From JAGDMJ01 sp963809695 (GTDB lineage Bacteria > Bacteroidota > Ignavibacteria > UBA10030 > UBA6906), in NCBI GenBank assembly GCA_963809695.1, contig CAWEKI010000010.1, positions 372,001-436,000 on the forward strand: a DNA stretch of 64,000 nt, in the 5' to 3' direction. The notes under the pieces were generated by a model. The model was not told the origin of the DNA. It was given only the letters and a program-made list of their open reading frames with translations, and searched no databases. The first letter of the stretch is position 1. The number at the start of each line of letters is the position of its first letter. The position numbers and the translations under genes are program-made. Positions 27,791-36,600 of the stretch are shown here, piece by piece.

Positions 27791-29446
27791 CTAGGTGAAC
27801 CTGTTTCCTTTCTGCCACTCACGCGAAATATACCCGCCGACCCAATATCCAAGCGCCATAATAGTGAGCACCGGGTTGAAGCCTCCATTTGTCACATGCA
27901 GGCTCCCGTCCGCAACGAAGACGTTGGGTGTTTCGTGGATCCGCCCATATTTGTCGGTCACGGAAGTTCGGGGATCGTTACCCATGCGACAAGTACCCGC
28001 TTGGTGCTGTCCACCACTCAGTCCAAGACCGGGGACATGCCGCCATGTTTGAAACGCACCTGCTTCCTGAAGGATCTTTTCAGCCTGCCGAGAAAGAAAT
28101 TCGCACCCTTCAGCGTCTTTCGGATGCCGGTGACCCGATAATCGGGCAACCGGAATGCCCCAGTGATCCTTTACCACCGGGTCAACCTCAACGCGCGCAT
28201 CAAAGATCGGTATCTCCTGGATCGGGCCGACCACCTGAACATTTCTCCTGAAATACTTCCGCTGAAATTCCTTGTGAGCGCGACCCCATGTGGGCGAACC
28301 AGGAGGACGGACTCCTGCAAACAGGTAAGGGAGCCTCGTGAATTCGTTTGCAAGGATTCCGCCGCCGATGATACCGGGATTGTGGTGGCTGAAGTCGCTG
28401 ATCGCGATCGTTGCACCAGGACCAATGTCGTCGTAGATATCCTCTTCGAACAAGCCAAACGCGCCGGTATAGGCATGTCCCTGAAGGTTGCGGCCGACCC
28501 AGTCATACCGGTTCCCCACACCGTTCGGGAAATGTCTGGATTTTGAGTAGAGAAGTAGTCGCGCAGATTCCGTAGCGGAAGCGGCGATGACTACAACATC
28601 TGCCGTCTGCACCTGCTTCGTTCCATCCTGATCGAAATACGCAACGCCGGTGATCCTGGCGGCGTCGTTGACGACGAGTCTGCTGACCACGCAGTGGGTG
28701 CGGAGCTGGCAATTGCCGGTACCGGTGGCGACCGGAATGACCGTGTTCTGGGTGCCAGCCTTGGCGTTATTGGGACAGGCAAAGCCGCAGCATGCTCTCC
28801 TTCGGACACAGGCGGGTCGGCCATTATATGGTACCGAATTCCGCAGCATGGGGATCGGGAAGGGGTGGAGTCCGAGCCGTTTCATGGCTGACTCCAGCAT
28901 CTTTGCTTCAAGGTTGTATGAGAACGGAGGCATGGGATACGGCTTCTTCCTGGGAGCACAGAACGGATTGAGGGAGCAGTCTCCCGAAACGCCGATTTCC
29001 CATTCGGCCTTTTCATAGTACGGTTCGAGGTCCGCGTAACTCAGCGGCCAGTCTTCCATGGTTGATTCGGCAACAGGACCGTACACCGTCTTCATCTGAA
29101 AATCTTCCGGCATGAACCTCCAGCCCATTGCCCCGTAGCTTACCGTCCCGGATCCAACGCAGGCGGCAATATTGTTGTATGCCCAGTGGCTTGGAAGTAC
29201 AATCTCCGTCGAGCCATCATCATTCAGGACAACCCTGCGGTACCGCTCATCGTCGGGCCCAAACGCATTCCCCAGCACCGTCGTACGCTGAGAGATGAGC
29301 TCATCGGTATCGTGATCTTCGAAGGATGTCCAACTGCCCCGTTCAAAAAGGACGACGGACAAGCCGCCAACAGCTAGTTCTTTCGCAACCACCCCGCCGC
29401 CGGCACCAGCGCCGACAACGACCGCATTGACATGTTGGTTGCTCAT
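27791..29446 (-). CDS. GMC-family FAD-dependent oxidoreductase (dehydrogenase large subunit type)
   Basis: A 551-residue flavoprotein. The FAD-binding Rossmann motif VVVGAGAGGGVVAKELAVGG is at residues ~9-28, with the second strand ending in LFERGSW. The conserved C-terminal GMC region includes LSGGQHQAGTCRMGNDP, NVFVADGSLHVTNGGFNPVL and TIMALGYWVG. A Cys-rich stretch (PACVRRRACCGFACPNN) near 210 could hold a cluster or structural disulfides. It resembles the large subunits of gluconate 2-dehydrogenase, sorbitol dehydrogenase and related enzymes, which pair with a Tat-exported small subunit and a cytochrome, exactly as here: the small subunit gene is five bases upstream and the cytochrome gene follows. 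The substrate is unknown. It has no Tat signal of its own, so it may be co-exported. Confidence 0.9.
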   Translation of the reverse strand: MSNQHVNAVVVGAGAGGGVVAKELAVGGLSVVLFERGSWTSFEDHDTDELISQRTTVLGNAFGPDDERYRRVVLNDDGSTEIVLPSHWAYNNIAACVGSGTVSYGAMGWRFMPEDFQMKTVYGPVAESTMEDWPLSYADLEPYYEKAEWEIGVSGDCSLNPFCAPRKKPYPMPPFSYNLEAKMLESAMKRLGLHPFPIPMLRNSVPYNGRPACVRRRACCGFACPNNAKAGTQNTVIPVATGTGNCQLRTHCVVSRLVVNDAARITGVAYFDQDGTKQVQTADVVVIAASATESARLLLYSKSRHFPNGVGNRYDWVGRNLQGHAYTGAFGLFEEDIYDDIGPGATIAISDFSHHNPGIIGGGILANEFTRLPYLFAGVRPPGSPTWGRAHKEFQRKYFRRNVQVVGPIQEIPIFDARVEVDPVVKDHWGIPVARLSGHRHPKDAEGCEFLSRQAEKILQEAGAFQTWRHVPGLGLSGGQHQAGTCRMGNDPRTSVTDKYGRIHETPNVFVADGSLHVTNGGFNPVLTIMALGYWVGGYISREWQKGNRFT

Positions 29447-29451
29447 AGAGA

Positions 29452-30009
29452 TCAGGATGAGTGACGGTTTCGTCCGACCAGCTGAGGGTAGTCGAGCCCA
29501 AGCATTTTATAGCTCGTGAAGTTCTTGTTCCCACCGTGACGAGGGCTTCCATAATAGCCTTGGAGTGAATGACTTCTCAACAATTGAAAGAATCGCCTGC
29601 CAAAGCCGCCGCTCCATGGGCCCTCATTGAGTGAACCGGATTCCATTTCCTTCAGGTAGGATGTCTGTTGATCCCAGGACAGGGCTTCGAATTTCTTTCC
29701 ATACCGTTGCGCGCAATCCTGAGTGACAGCATAAAGTCCAGTGCGATAGTCGCTTTGAAAACGGCGGTATGGTCCCACAAGCTGCTTGTCAATGAAAGTT
29801 ACCACGCCGCTTTCGCGCCCCCCAGGCCACTCATCAGGAGGGATCATTTGGTCAGCAATAGCCTCCAGCGCACGTACTTCATCTTCAGCGAAGAAACGCA
29901 TGCGGGGGGCACGCTGAGATCTGCATCCTCCCACAATAGTGAGACTGCCGACCCCGAGGGCAGCAATCTGCATGAATTTTCGACGCGAGAGTGTCGGGGG
30001 GTGTGACAT
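29452..30009 (-). CDS. Tat-exported gluconate 2-dehydrogenase subunit 3-like protein
   Basis: A 185-residue protein starting with a twin-arginine signal, SRRKFMQIAALGVGSLTIVG, followed by a Cys. The mature part has the pattern of the subunit 3 family (EVRALEAIADQMIPPDEWPG, then GVVTFIDKQL). This family is the small partner of GMC-type membrane-linked dehydrogenases and is needed to export or stabilise the flavoprotein. It is the first gene of the three-gene operon (subunit 3, GMC, cytochrome c). The signal peptide points to periplasmic action. Confidence 0.88.
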   Translation of the reverse strand: MSHPPTLSRRKFMQIAALGVGSLTIVGGCRSQRAPRMRFFAEDEVRALEAIADQMIPPDEWPGGRESGVVTFIDKQLVGPYRRFQSDYRTGLYAVTQDCAQRYGKKFEALSWDQQTSYLKEMESGSLNEGPWSGGFGRRFFQLLRSHSLQGYYGSPRHGGNKNFTSYKMLGLDYPQLVGRNRHSS

Positions 30010-30148
30010 CTGTTTTCCTCCATCGAATCAGAAGGTGCAACGGGTGGTGCAGAAATGTACTTTCCATCCACTGCAAAGTCAAGCAGTGCACAATCCGCAT
30101 GCCATGACTCTAAGGGGAACGTGGACCGGGGCCACAACGGCTGTTTAA

Positions 30149-30310
30149 CCGACAGCAACCGGGCTGCCCGAGAAGATGGCACTCTTGCAGAATTACCCGA
30201 ACCCGTTCAATCCAAAAACAGGTGTTGGTGAGGTAATGATCGCTGTGTATGATCTGCTGGGCAAGGAGGTGGCAGTGCTGGTCAATGAGAGCAAGCAACC
30301 GGGCGGGTAA
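30149..30310 (+). pseudogene. Orphan C-terminal T9SS sorting-domain fragment
   Basis: The open frame reads GLPEKMALLQNYPNPFNPKT and continues with IAVYDLLGKEVAVLVNES before stopping after KQPGG. This is the first two-thirds of a T9SS type A sorting domain without its protein, and the last strands are missing. An in-frame TAA at 30146-30148 closes it on the left. Together with the headless N-terminal fragment at 22990 on the same strand, it may be what is left of one secreted-protein gene split by the inserted block. Confidence 0.8.
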
Positions 30311-30333
30311 CTAACTAGTAATCAGTGAGTCGT

Positions 30334-30369
30334 CAAAAAAGAAAAGCTCCGGTTTTGATTGCCGGAGCT
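30334..30369 (-). terminator. Rho-independent terminator (minus strand), part of the right repeat unit
   Basis: An 8-bp stem (30345-30352 with 30362-30369) and a nine-base loop. On the minus strand the stem is followed by TTTTCTTTTTT. It would terminate transcription coming from tRNA-Lys. A related hairpin is at 22851-22875. Confidence 0.75.
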
Positions 30370-30506
30370 AATTGAGGATGGAAAATGGAGGATGGAGAAT
30401 GGAAGATTGAGGATGACTTGAAGTAATTTTCCCCGAAGGGGTCCTTCGGACAATCCTCGATTTTCAATTTTCAATCTTCAATCCTTGTGCACCCACCAGG
30501 GCTCGA
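30370..30506 (-). repeat. Right copy of the spacer + tRNA-Lys 3-prime-end unit
   Basis: The minus strand shows a partial tRNA 3-prime end (30506-30488, one mismatch to the intact gene and extended by matching TCCTTG sequence beyond it), then the purine/pyrimidine spacer. 30402-30475 is identical over 74 bases to 26619-26692 and related to 22880-22967. Together with the terminator at 30334-30369 it forms the same composite as at 22846-22985. Confidence 0.75.
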
Positions 30507-30510
30507 ATCC

Positions 30511-30603
30511 CGATCCGACCGAAGTTAGCGAGGCGGAGCCGAAGCTAACTTCGTAGTCGGATCGAGGATCCCGCCTCCTCGCTTCAAACTAGATGGCGGG
30601 ACC
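30511..30603. repeat. Two consecutive palindromic hairpins between tRNA copies
   Basis: First hairpin: CGATCCGAC and GAAGTTAGC (30511-30529) pair with GCTAACTTC and GTCGGATCG (30544-30564), 18 pairs in all. Second: GATCCCGCC (30568-30576) pairs with GGCGGGACC (30595-30603). The block lies exactly between a partial tRNA T-arm/acceptor copy and the intact tRNA-Lys 3-prime end. It has no U-tract, so it is more likely a small mobile palindrome than a terminator. Confidence 0.65.
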
Positions 30604-30612
30604 TGGTCCTTG

Positions 30613-30685
30613 TGCACCCACCAGGACTCGAACCTGGAACCCACTGATTAAGAGTCAGTTGCTCTACCAATTGAGCCATGGGTGC
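30613..30685 (-). tRNA. tRNA-Lys (anticodon CTT)
   Basis: A 73-base cloverleaf on the minus strand: acceptor stem GCACCCA/TGGGTGC, D-arm GCTCAATTGGTAGAGC, anticodon stem ACTGA/TCAGT with loop CTCTTAA (anticodon CTT), and T-arm CCAGG TTCGAGT CCTGG. The discriminator is A; CCA is not encoded (CAA follows). Its 3-prime end is duplicated at 22968-22985 and 30488-30506. Confidence 0.95.
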
Positions 30686-30687
30686 AA

Positions 30688-30735
30688 CGACTTTTGCAGA
30701 AGCATATGTCGCTCCCAGTACTTCTACAAAAGTCG
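30688..30735 (-). other. Hairpin between secG and tRNA-Lys
   Basis: A 15-base inverted repeat (30688-30702 with 30721-30735, one G-T-type mismatch) just after the secG stop and just before the tRNA-Lys 5-prime end. Without a U-tract it may act as a processing or weak stop structure. Confidence 0.5.
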
Positions 30736-30738
30736 CTA

Positions 30739-31104
30739 TTATTTCCCTCCACCCGTTCCCAGTGGAGGAGTCTGCGGAGATGTCGGCGGCAATTCCTGCG
30801 GCGGGAGTTGCGGCTGCACGGTGCCCTGCTGCGCGGAGCCTCGCTGAATCACGCTCTCCGTGGCCGCGGTCGGCCGGGGGAGGAAGAAGATGTTGATCAC
30901 GAGGCTGAGAACGATGAAACTCGCTGCAAGGATCTGGGTGGCGCGGGTCAGAAAATCAGCCGTCCGGCGTACGCCGAACACCATGCCCACCGATCCCCCC
31001 CCAAACGTCCCTGCGAGACCTCCCCCTTTGCTCGACTGCATCAGGATAACGAGCATCAACAATATGCTGACCAACACTTCAAACGCCATCAAGAAACCGA
31101 ACAT
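30739..31104 (-). CDS. secG: Protein-export translocase subunit SecG
   Basis: A 121-residue inner-membrane protein of the SecYEG channel. The ATG at 31104 is preferred (AAAGG upstream) over the longer open frame, whose extra residues are Arg-rich and unrelated. It has two transmembrane helices (about 3-22 and 55-76) joined by the family signature QSSKGGGLAGTFGG. The C-terminus is Pro/Gln-rich, as in many SecG proteins. The tRNA-Lys gene follows on the same strand after a hairpin. Confidence 0.92.
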   Translation of the reverse strand: MFGFLMAFEVLVSILLMLVILMQSSKGGGLAGTFGGGSVGMVFGVRRTADFLTRATQILAASFIVLSLVINIFFLPRPTAATESVIQRGSAQQGTVQPQLPPQELPPTSPQTPPLGTGGGK

Positions 31105-31275
31105 GGAGACACCTTTGCAGAATGGAGTATCAAATTTAGCATATGATAGTACAAAAAAAACCGATTGGAAGCAAGCCCTTCGACGCACTCGAATCCTGAG
31201 CGTAAGTCGAAACGTTCGACTCAGGAGCTTCACGCCATGGGGGATTCCTACCTCTACAATCGGGAAAAATCCTGG

Positions 31276-32421
31276 TCATTCACTTAAATGAATCCGATGG
31301 AGGCGGAAAAAATAGGCGTGTATCTTTCTGCCGGATTTGATGGCTGTAGCTTCCAGCTCGATCCAGGGGTTGGTTTTCTTTTCACCCCGGAGTCTCAAGA
31401 CGATAAATTGTGGCGTATCAGGCTTCACATGCAGCTGGAGGAGGGATTTCGTGATTGCCTCGACCTGTGCTCCCTCCACGAAATGATGAACATCTTTATT
31501 GACAAGTTTGGAAACGCGGCTACCCAGAATTTTTGCTCCGCTCTCGCTAATGGCAAGGAGAATGCCCCGCTCATCAACCAGGGCAATGGCCTCTCTCGAT
31601 GAACTGATGAGGGATCGAAACCGCGCTTCTCTCCTGCGGAGCTCCTCTTCAGCCTCCTTTCGCTCTGTTATATCAACACCAGCCGTGGTCAAACCGGTGA
31701 GTTGCCCGCGTGCATCCCGGCGTGGTTCAACAATCATTTCGTAATAGTGTAGCCCGTCCGACTTGCGAAGGGCAAGCTCTCCTTTGAAACCCTTGCCAGC
31801 TTCAAGAACCCGGAGTTTTATCTCCTCAAGCTTCTTCCCCTCGTTCGAAGGGTCCAGTTCACTATCCCGCTTGCCGAGTATGCTTGGCACGTCCATATCA
31901 AGATGCGGGTTGTGAATCCATGTATAGCGCGCCTGAGTGTCCGTTTGGGCCAGAATGAAAGTGGGATTTGCCAGCGCCGCACGGTAACGCTCTTCGCTTT
32001 CTTCGAGTGCCCGCGCAGCTTCTTTGTGCCTGCGTTTCAACTCGGCTTCCTCGAGCGCACGCTTTATGGCTGGGACCAGCCGAAAGATCCTGTCCTTGAG
32101 CACGTAATCCGTCGCTCCCCGTTGGAGTGTTTCGATAACGCGCTCTTCGCCTAACTCGCCGGTCACCATGATAAAAGGAATCTCGGGGCAGTTCATTTGT
32201 GCCGCGGCCAGCGCGTCATCCCCATCGAAACCCGGCATGCGATAGTCGGAGAGGATAATGTCGAATTCAGCGTGCTTCAGCGCAGCGAGGTACTCTGTCT
32301 TTGTCTGTACGTAGGTAAGGGCTGTCGGCAGATTTCCGTGTTCATTCTCGAGCGTCATTTCGATGAGCTGGGCATCGAGAGGATCGTCATCGAGGTGAAG
32401 TATCCGGATGGGGGGAGGCAT
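31276..32421 (-). CDS. Response-regulator receiver protein with PAS domains
   Basis: About 381 residues from the ATG at 32421; a GTG five codons upstream is an alternative. The N-terminal receiver domain (about 5-125) has LHLDDDP, the phospho-acceptor region IILSDYRMPG and the conserved Lys in VLKDRIFRL. After a coiled linker come two PAS domains: one near 150-265 with a PAC-like end (TGLTTAGVDITERKEAEEEL), and one near 270-380 that is less typical. There is no kinase or output domain, so it must act through a partner. It stands alone; the input is not evident. Confidence 0.86.
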   Translation of the reverse strand: MPPPIRILHLDDDPLDAQLIEMTLENEHGNLPTALTYVQTKTEYLAALKHAEFDIILSDYRMPGFDGDDALAAAQMNCPEIPFIMVTGELGEERVIETLQRGATDYVLKDRIFRLVPAIKRALEEAELKRRHKEAARALEESEERYRAALANPTFILAQTDTQARYTWIHNPHLDMDVPSILGKRDSELDPSNEGKKLEEIKLRVLEAGKGFKGELALRKSDGLHYYEMIVEPRRDARGQLTGLTTAGVDITERKEAEEELRRREARFRSLISSSREAIALVDERGILLAISESGAKILGSRVSKLVNKDVHHFVEGAQVEAITKSLLQLHVKPDTPQFIVLRLRGEKKTNPWIELEATAIKSGRKIHAYFFRLHRIHLSE

Positions 32422-32436
32422 GGGGACACCACACAC

Positions 32437-33610
32437 CTTTCATGACAGCGAAAGCGCCGGCCGCGCTGCTGAACCTTGAGGTGCGTTGAGAGAATCGGAA
32501 AAAGGTCTGAAGTCAAAACTCACGGGGTCCAGGGTCAATGTGATTCTCAGGCGCTGAGATTCCTATTGACGTCAGTCTGGCCGAGTCTTTGAACCGGAAA
32601 ACGTCCTTCTTCAAATATACAACCAACACGTTCGATGCCACGCAACATGAAGAGGTGTTTTTGTCACAAAATCGCGGTAAATTGCAGTTCAAATGATCTG
32701 TCGTGTGAAATGGAGGAAGCACTCCATGTTCAATTGTACAAAATACTATAGTATAGCCTGACTTCGCTTCCGATGCGGCACGGTAGTGCAGTCACCTGTC
32801 TCCACTCATGGGTCCTAGCTCAGCAGCCATCAGGTCGATTTTTCACGTAATATTCTCACGGTTCATTTGTCGACACCATCTAATGTTATCCGGACAGCCA
32901 CTTCCCCTTTCTACTACTTTGCACAGCGCTGCCAATCAGTTCAGATCACAAGGTTGCCGCGATTCTGTTCTTAGCAGGCGACGGTTTTTCCCTTGAGCCG
33001 GAAATCTACTTTTTGGCGTTGGACAAGATCAATCCGATGTTCAACGAAGGCGCTAACGGCGCGTATACCCTGCAATCACCGGCAATGGCATGACGCATCT
33101 CCGTGACATTCAGATTACTGCTCAAAGCAACAAGGACGAGGATGCCCTTTATGTGCTGCCGAAGACCGTCAAAGTAATGCAGGAGGAGCCGCACTATCAT
33201 TCGTTGGCGGATCTATCTCTGGCACGTCGGCATGGAATGGTATTGCATTCATCTCTCTGCGACCATCTTGCGCACCCCGCTTTTGACATCTCTTTGACAG
33301 TTTCATGACAGCTTTCAAGTTCCGTCGACGCATCTTTGTGACGTGAACCCGCGGTCGCCATTGCCGCCAGGTTCTCGATGATTCACGTTCGATTCACCAT
33401 TGTCTGTTTCGAGCAAGGAGTCAGTGCGTTCGTCATGTGCATAACGTGACGAGCCCTCCTGTCGCAGACAGGTCCGGCCGCCGAGAGTACCCTGTGCGAA
33501 GGCCGACGATTGCTATCGGCTTGTGTCGAAGGGTCGTCCCACCCGACGACACCCACCGAATCCTGGCCTCGAACCAGCTCTTCTCTCACATTTTTCTCAT
33601 AGGAGGCAAT
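32437..33610. other. Long intergenic region with a possible decayed coding stretch
   Basis: No intact gene. From about 32884 to 33093 (plus) a frame without a good start reads ISSDHKVAAILFLAGDGFSL and later YFLALDKINPMFNEGANGAY before TGA. It has a protein-like composition, but I recognise no family; it may be the tail of a lost gene. The short ORF at 32808-32996 in another frame is not convincing. Confidence 0.35.
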
Positions 33611-36600
33611 ATGAGAACAAAGCTCATCTTCCTTGCATTACTCTCGGCCCTGGTCTCGACCCAGATATTCGGCCAATGGATGCAGACCAACGGACCTTAT
33701 GGGGGTGACATTTCCGACCTCGCGGTGCTAGCCGACGGGGAAGGGGGAACATACCTGTTTGCAGGAAGCCTGGGGGGCGGCGTTTTTCGCTCGAGCGACA
33801 ACGGCACCACCTGGGTCACTGCAAACAATGGCTTGACAAGCACGACCGTCAGTGCGCTTGTCGTCATTGGCACGGATCTTTATGCCGGGACATGGAAAGG
33901 TCGTGTCTCTCGCTCGACGGATAAAGGGGCAACTTGGAATGCCGCAAGCAGCGGCATGACCTGCACTTCTGTTTATTCGTTGGCGGTTGGCCCTCCGGGC
34001 CTCAACGGGAAGGATCTCTATGCAGGAACGGATGATGGATTCTATTATTCTACGAACAACGGCGGAAGCTGGACAAACGCCAGTACAGGATTGCAGAAAC
34101 CAGTCGGCGGGCCACTTGCCGTATCTGAGACAACCATTTTCGCTGGGACTGGAGACGCGCTCTTCCGATCCACGAACTCCGGCACGACCTGGACAGACGT
34201 GAGCTCTGCGTTCTGGAAATGGGGGCCCACGGCTGTTGCTGTTTCGGGGATGGATATCTTTGCAGGGACTGCTGAAGGGGTCTTTCATTCTGCCGATAAT
34301 GGTACAACTTGGATGAAGAAGAGTAATGGCTTGACGACCACCAGTGTGCAGACCCTCGAGTTTTCAGGTACGGGACTCCTTGCTGGGACTTTCTTGGGCG
34401 GTGTATTCTTGTCAACAGACAATGGTTCAAGCTGGACACCAGCAAGCCATGGTCTCACGAACCTGTCAATCAGATGTCTCGGTGCTTCAGGCTCGAATCT
34501 CTTTGCTGGAACACTAAATGGCATATTCCGCTCTTCTAACAACGGGACAAACTGGAGTGAGGCCAGTTACGGTGTGACGGCGAGCTTTGTGCCATCCATC
34601 GTCTTGAACGGCAAGAATCTCTTTGCAGCAAGTTACTTTGGCGGAGTCTTTCGTTCCACGGACAGTGGTACAACTTGGACTCAGGTGGCGGTCCCAGCGC
34701 CCTTCACATTTTTCGTGTCTGTTGCCGTTTCAGGGACAAAACTCTATGCTGGCAGCTACGATGGCGTCGTTCTTCTCTCAACTGACAACGGCACCAGTTG
34801 GGTAAACGCCGGCACCGGTTTGCCGAACGTGGGTCTCAGGAATCTTGCGGCGTCAGGAGCAGATGTTTTCGCTGCCGTCAACGGTGGGCTCTATCGTTCA
34901 ACCAACAACGGGACAAACTGGTCCGATATTAGCAGCGATTTGGAGAATGTTGATGTTTGGTCAGTGTTTATCTCAGGTAGCAACATCTTTGTCGGAACCT
35001 GGGGGAATGGCGTCTTCCGTTCGACCAACAATGGCATGAATTGGAATACAGTGAACAGCGGACTGAAGACCGACAATATGTTCGATTGTTTTGTATTTTC
35101 GGGGAATGCCCTGTATGTTTCTGGGGGGAACGATGGGGTGTATCGTTCGACGAACGGTGGTATGACCTGGACTAACGGCATCTCCGGATTAGAGAACATC
35201 AATGTTTCGTCGCTTGCCGCATCTGGCGCCACTCTTTTTGCCGGTAGCGACCAGGGAGTCTTTTGTTCGGCCAACAACGGAGTCAAATGGACAAGTGCCA
35301 GCAGTGGCTTGCAGAGCACCGATATCAGGTGCCTGGCAATACTGGACACGGAGATATTCGCTGGAACCTATGCACAGAGCATTTGGCGCCGACCTCTTTC
35401 TGAAATGCTCGGCCCGCCAGTGACCAACCTCATCCAGAACCCGGGCTTCGAATCGGGTCGTCCACCGTGGGAGTTCTACACAAACGGAACCGGCGGCTTC
35501 TCGGATGATGCGGCAGGTGATGGCAGCCCGCATGCAGCCAGGCTCGATATCAGCAACGGGGGAACGAACGTGCAATTGTATCAACCCGGGCTTACGCTGA
35601 AGGAGGGAGCGCGCTACCGCTTAAGTTTCAAGGCCTATTCCAACGGTGGCCACGACCTGCGAGTCTACATCCACAAGCACGGCGCACCCTACACGAACTA
35701 CGGCATAGAGGAATGGGGCTGTGACCTGACCGGTGGTTGGAAGAGCTTCATCTTGGAGTTCAAAGCGAGGAACATCTCCGGCACGGTCAACGATGCCCGC
35801 CTGCGCTTCTGGCTTGCCCCGTACGCTACAGCAGGAGACCGTTACTTTGTCGATGATGTGGTCTTGGAAGAGGTGGTAAGTGAGTCGGTCACGCTAAGCG
35901 ATGTGGTCATCAATGGTAGCTTCGAGGCGGATGGAGAACCATGGGAATTCTACACGAACGGGACGGGATCATTTGACACGGACGTCCCTGGCGAGGGCAG
36001 CGCCCATGCCGGCCATGTGAAGGTGGAAACGTCTGGCACGAACGTGCAGCTCTACCAGCCCCGCCTGGAACTGCAAGCTGGGGCACAATACACACTACGG
36101 TTTAAGGCCTACTCCACAAGTAGCCATGACATGAGTGTCCATGTCCACAAACATGGGGCTCCGTATACGAATTATGGCCTGGAGAACTGGGTTGTCCCGG
36201 TGGGAACTTCGTGGGCGACCTACACGGTGGGATTTCAGGCCAAAAACTTCGCGGGAACAGTCAACGACGCCAGGATCCGTTTCTGGCTGGCTCCCTTTGC
36301 CATCGCCGGGGATGAATACTTCTTTGATGATGTTTCGCTCACCAAAGAAAGTGCTTCCACGGGCCCGCAAATGGAAACAGTAACCGCCGTGGAACAACCC
36401 TATCTTCCGCAAGAGACAGCCCTGTCCCAGAACTACCCGAATCCGTTCAATCCGACAACAGTTATAGAGTACACAATCAGGGGGAATGTGGGTGATGGAA
36501 CAGGGGGTACTGGAGTAAAGCTCGAAGTGTATGACATTCTGGGGCAGGAAGTGGCGACACTCGTGAATGCGACACAATCGCCGGGAGTCTACAGAGTGAC

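Noticed and set aside
22585..31000. Prophage or conjugative element between the tRNA copies
   Set aside because: No integrase, capsid, tail, relaxase or transfer gene is present, so only a small island or recombination block is supported.
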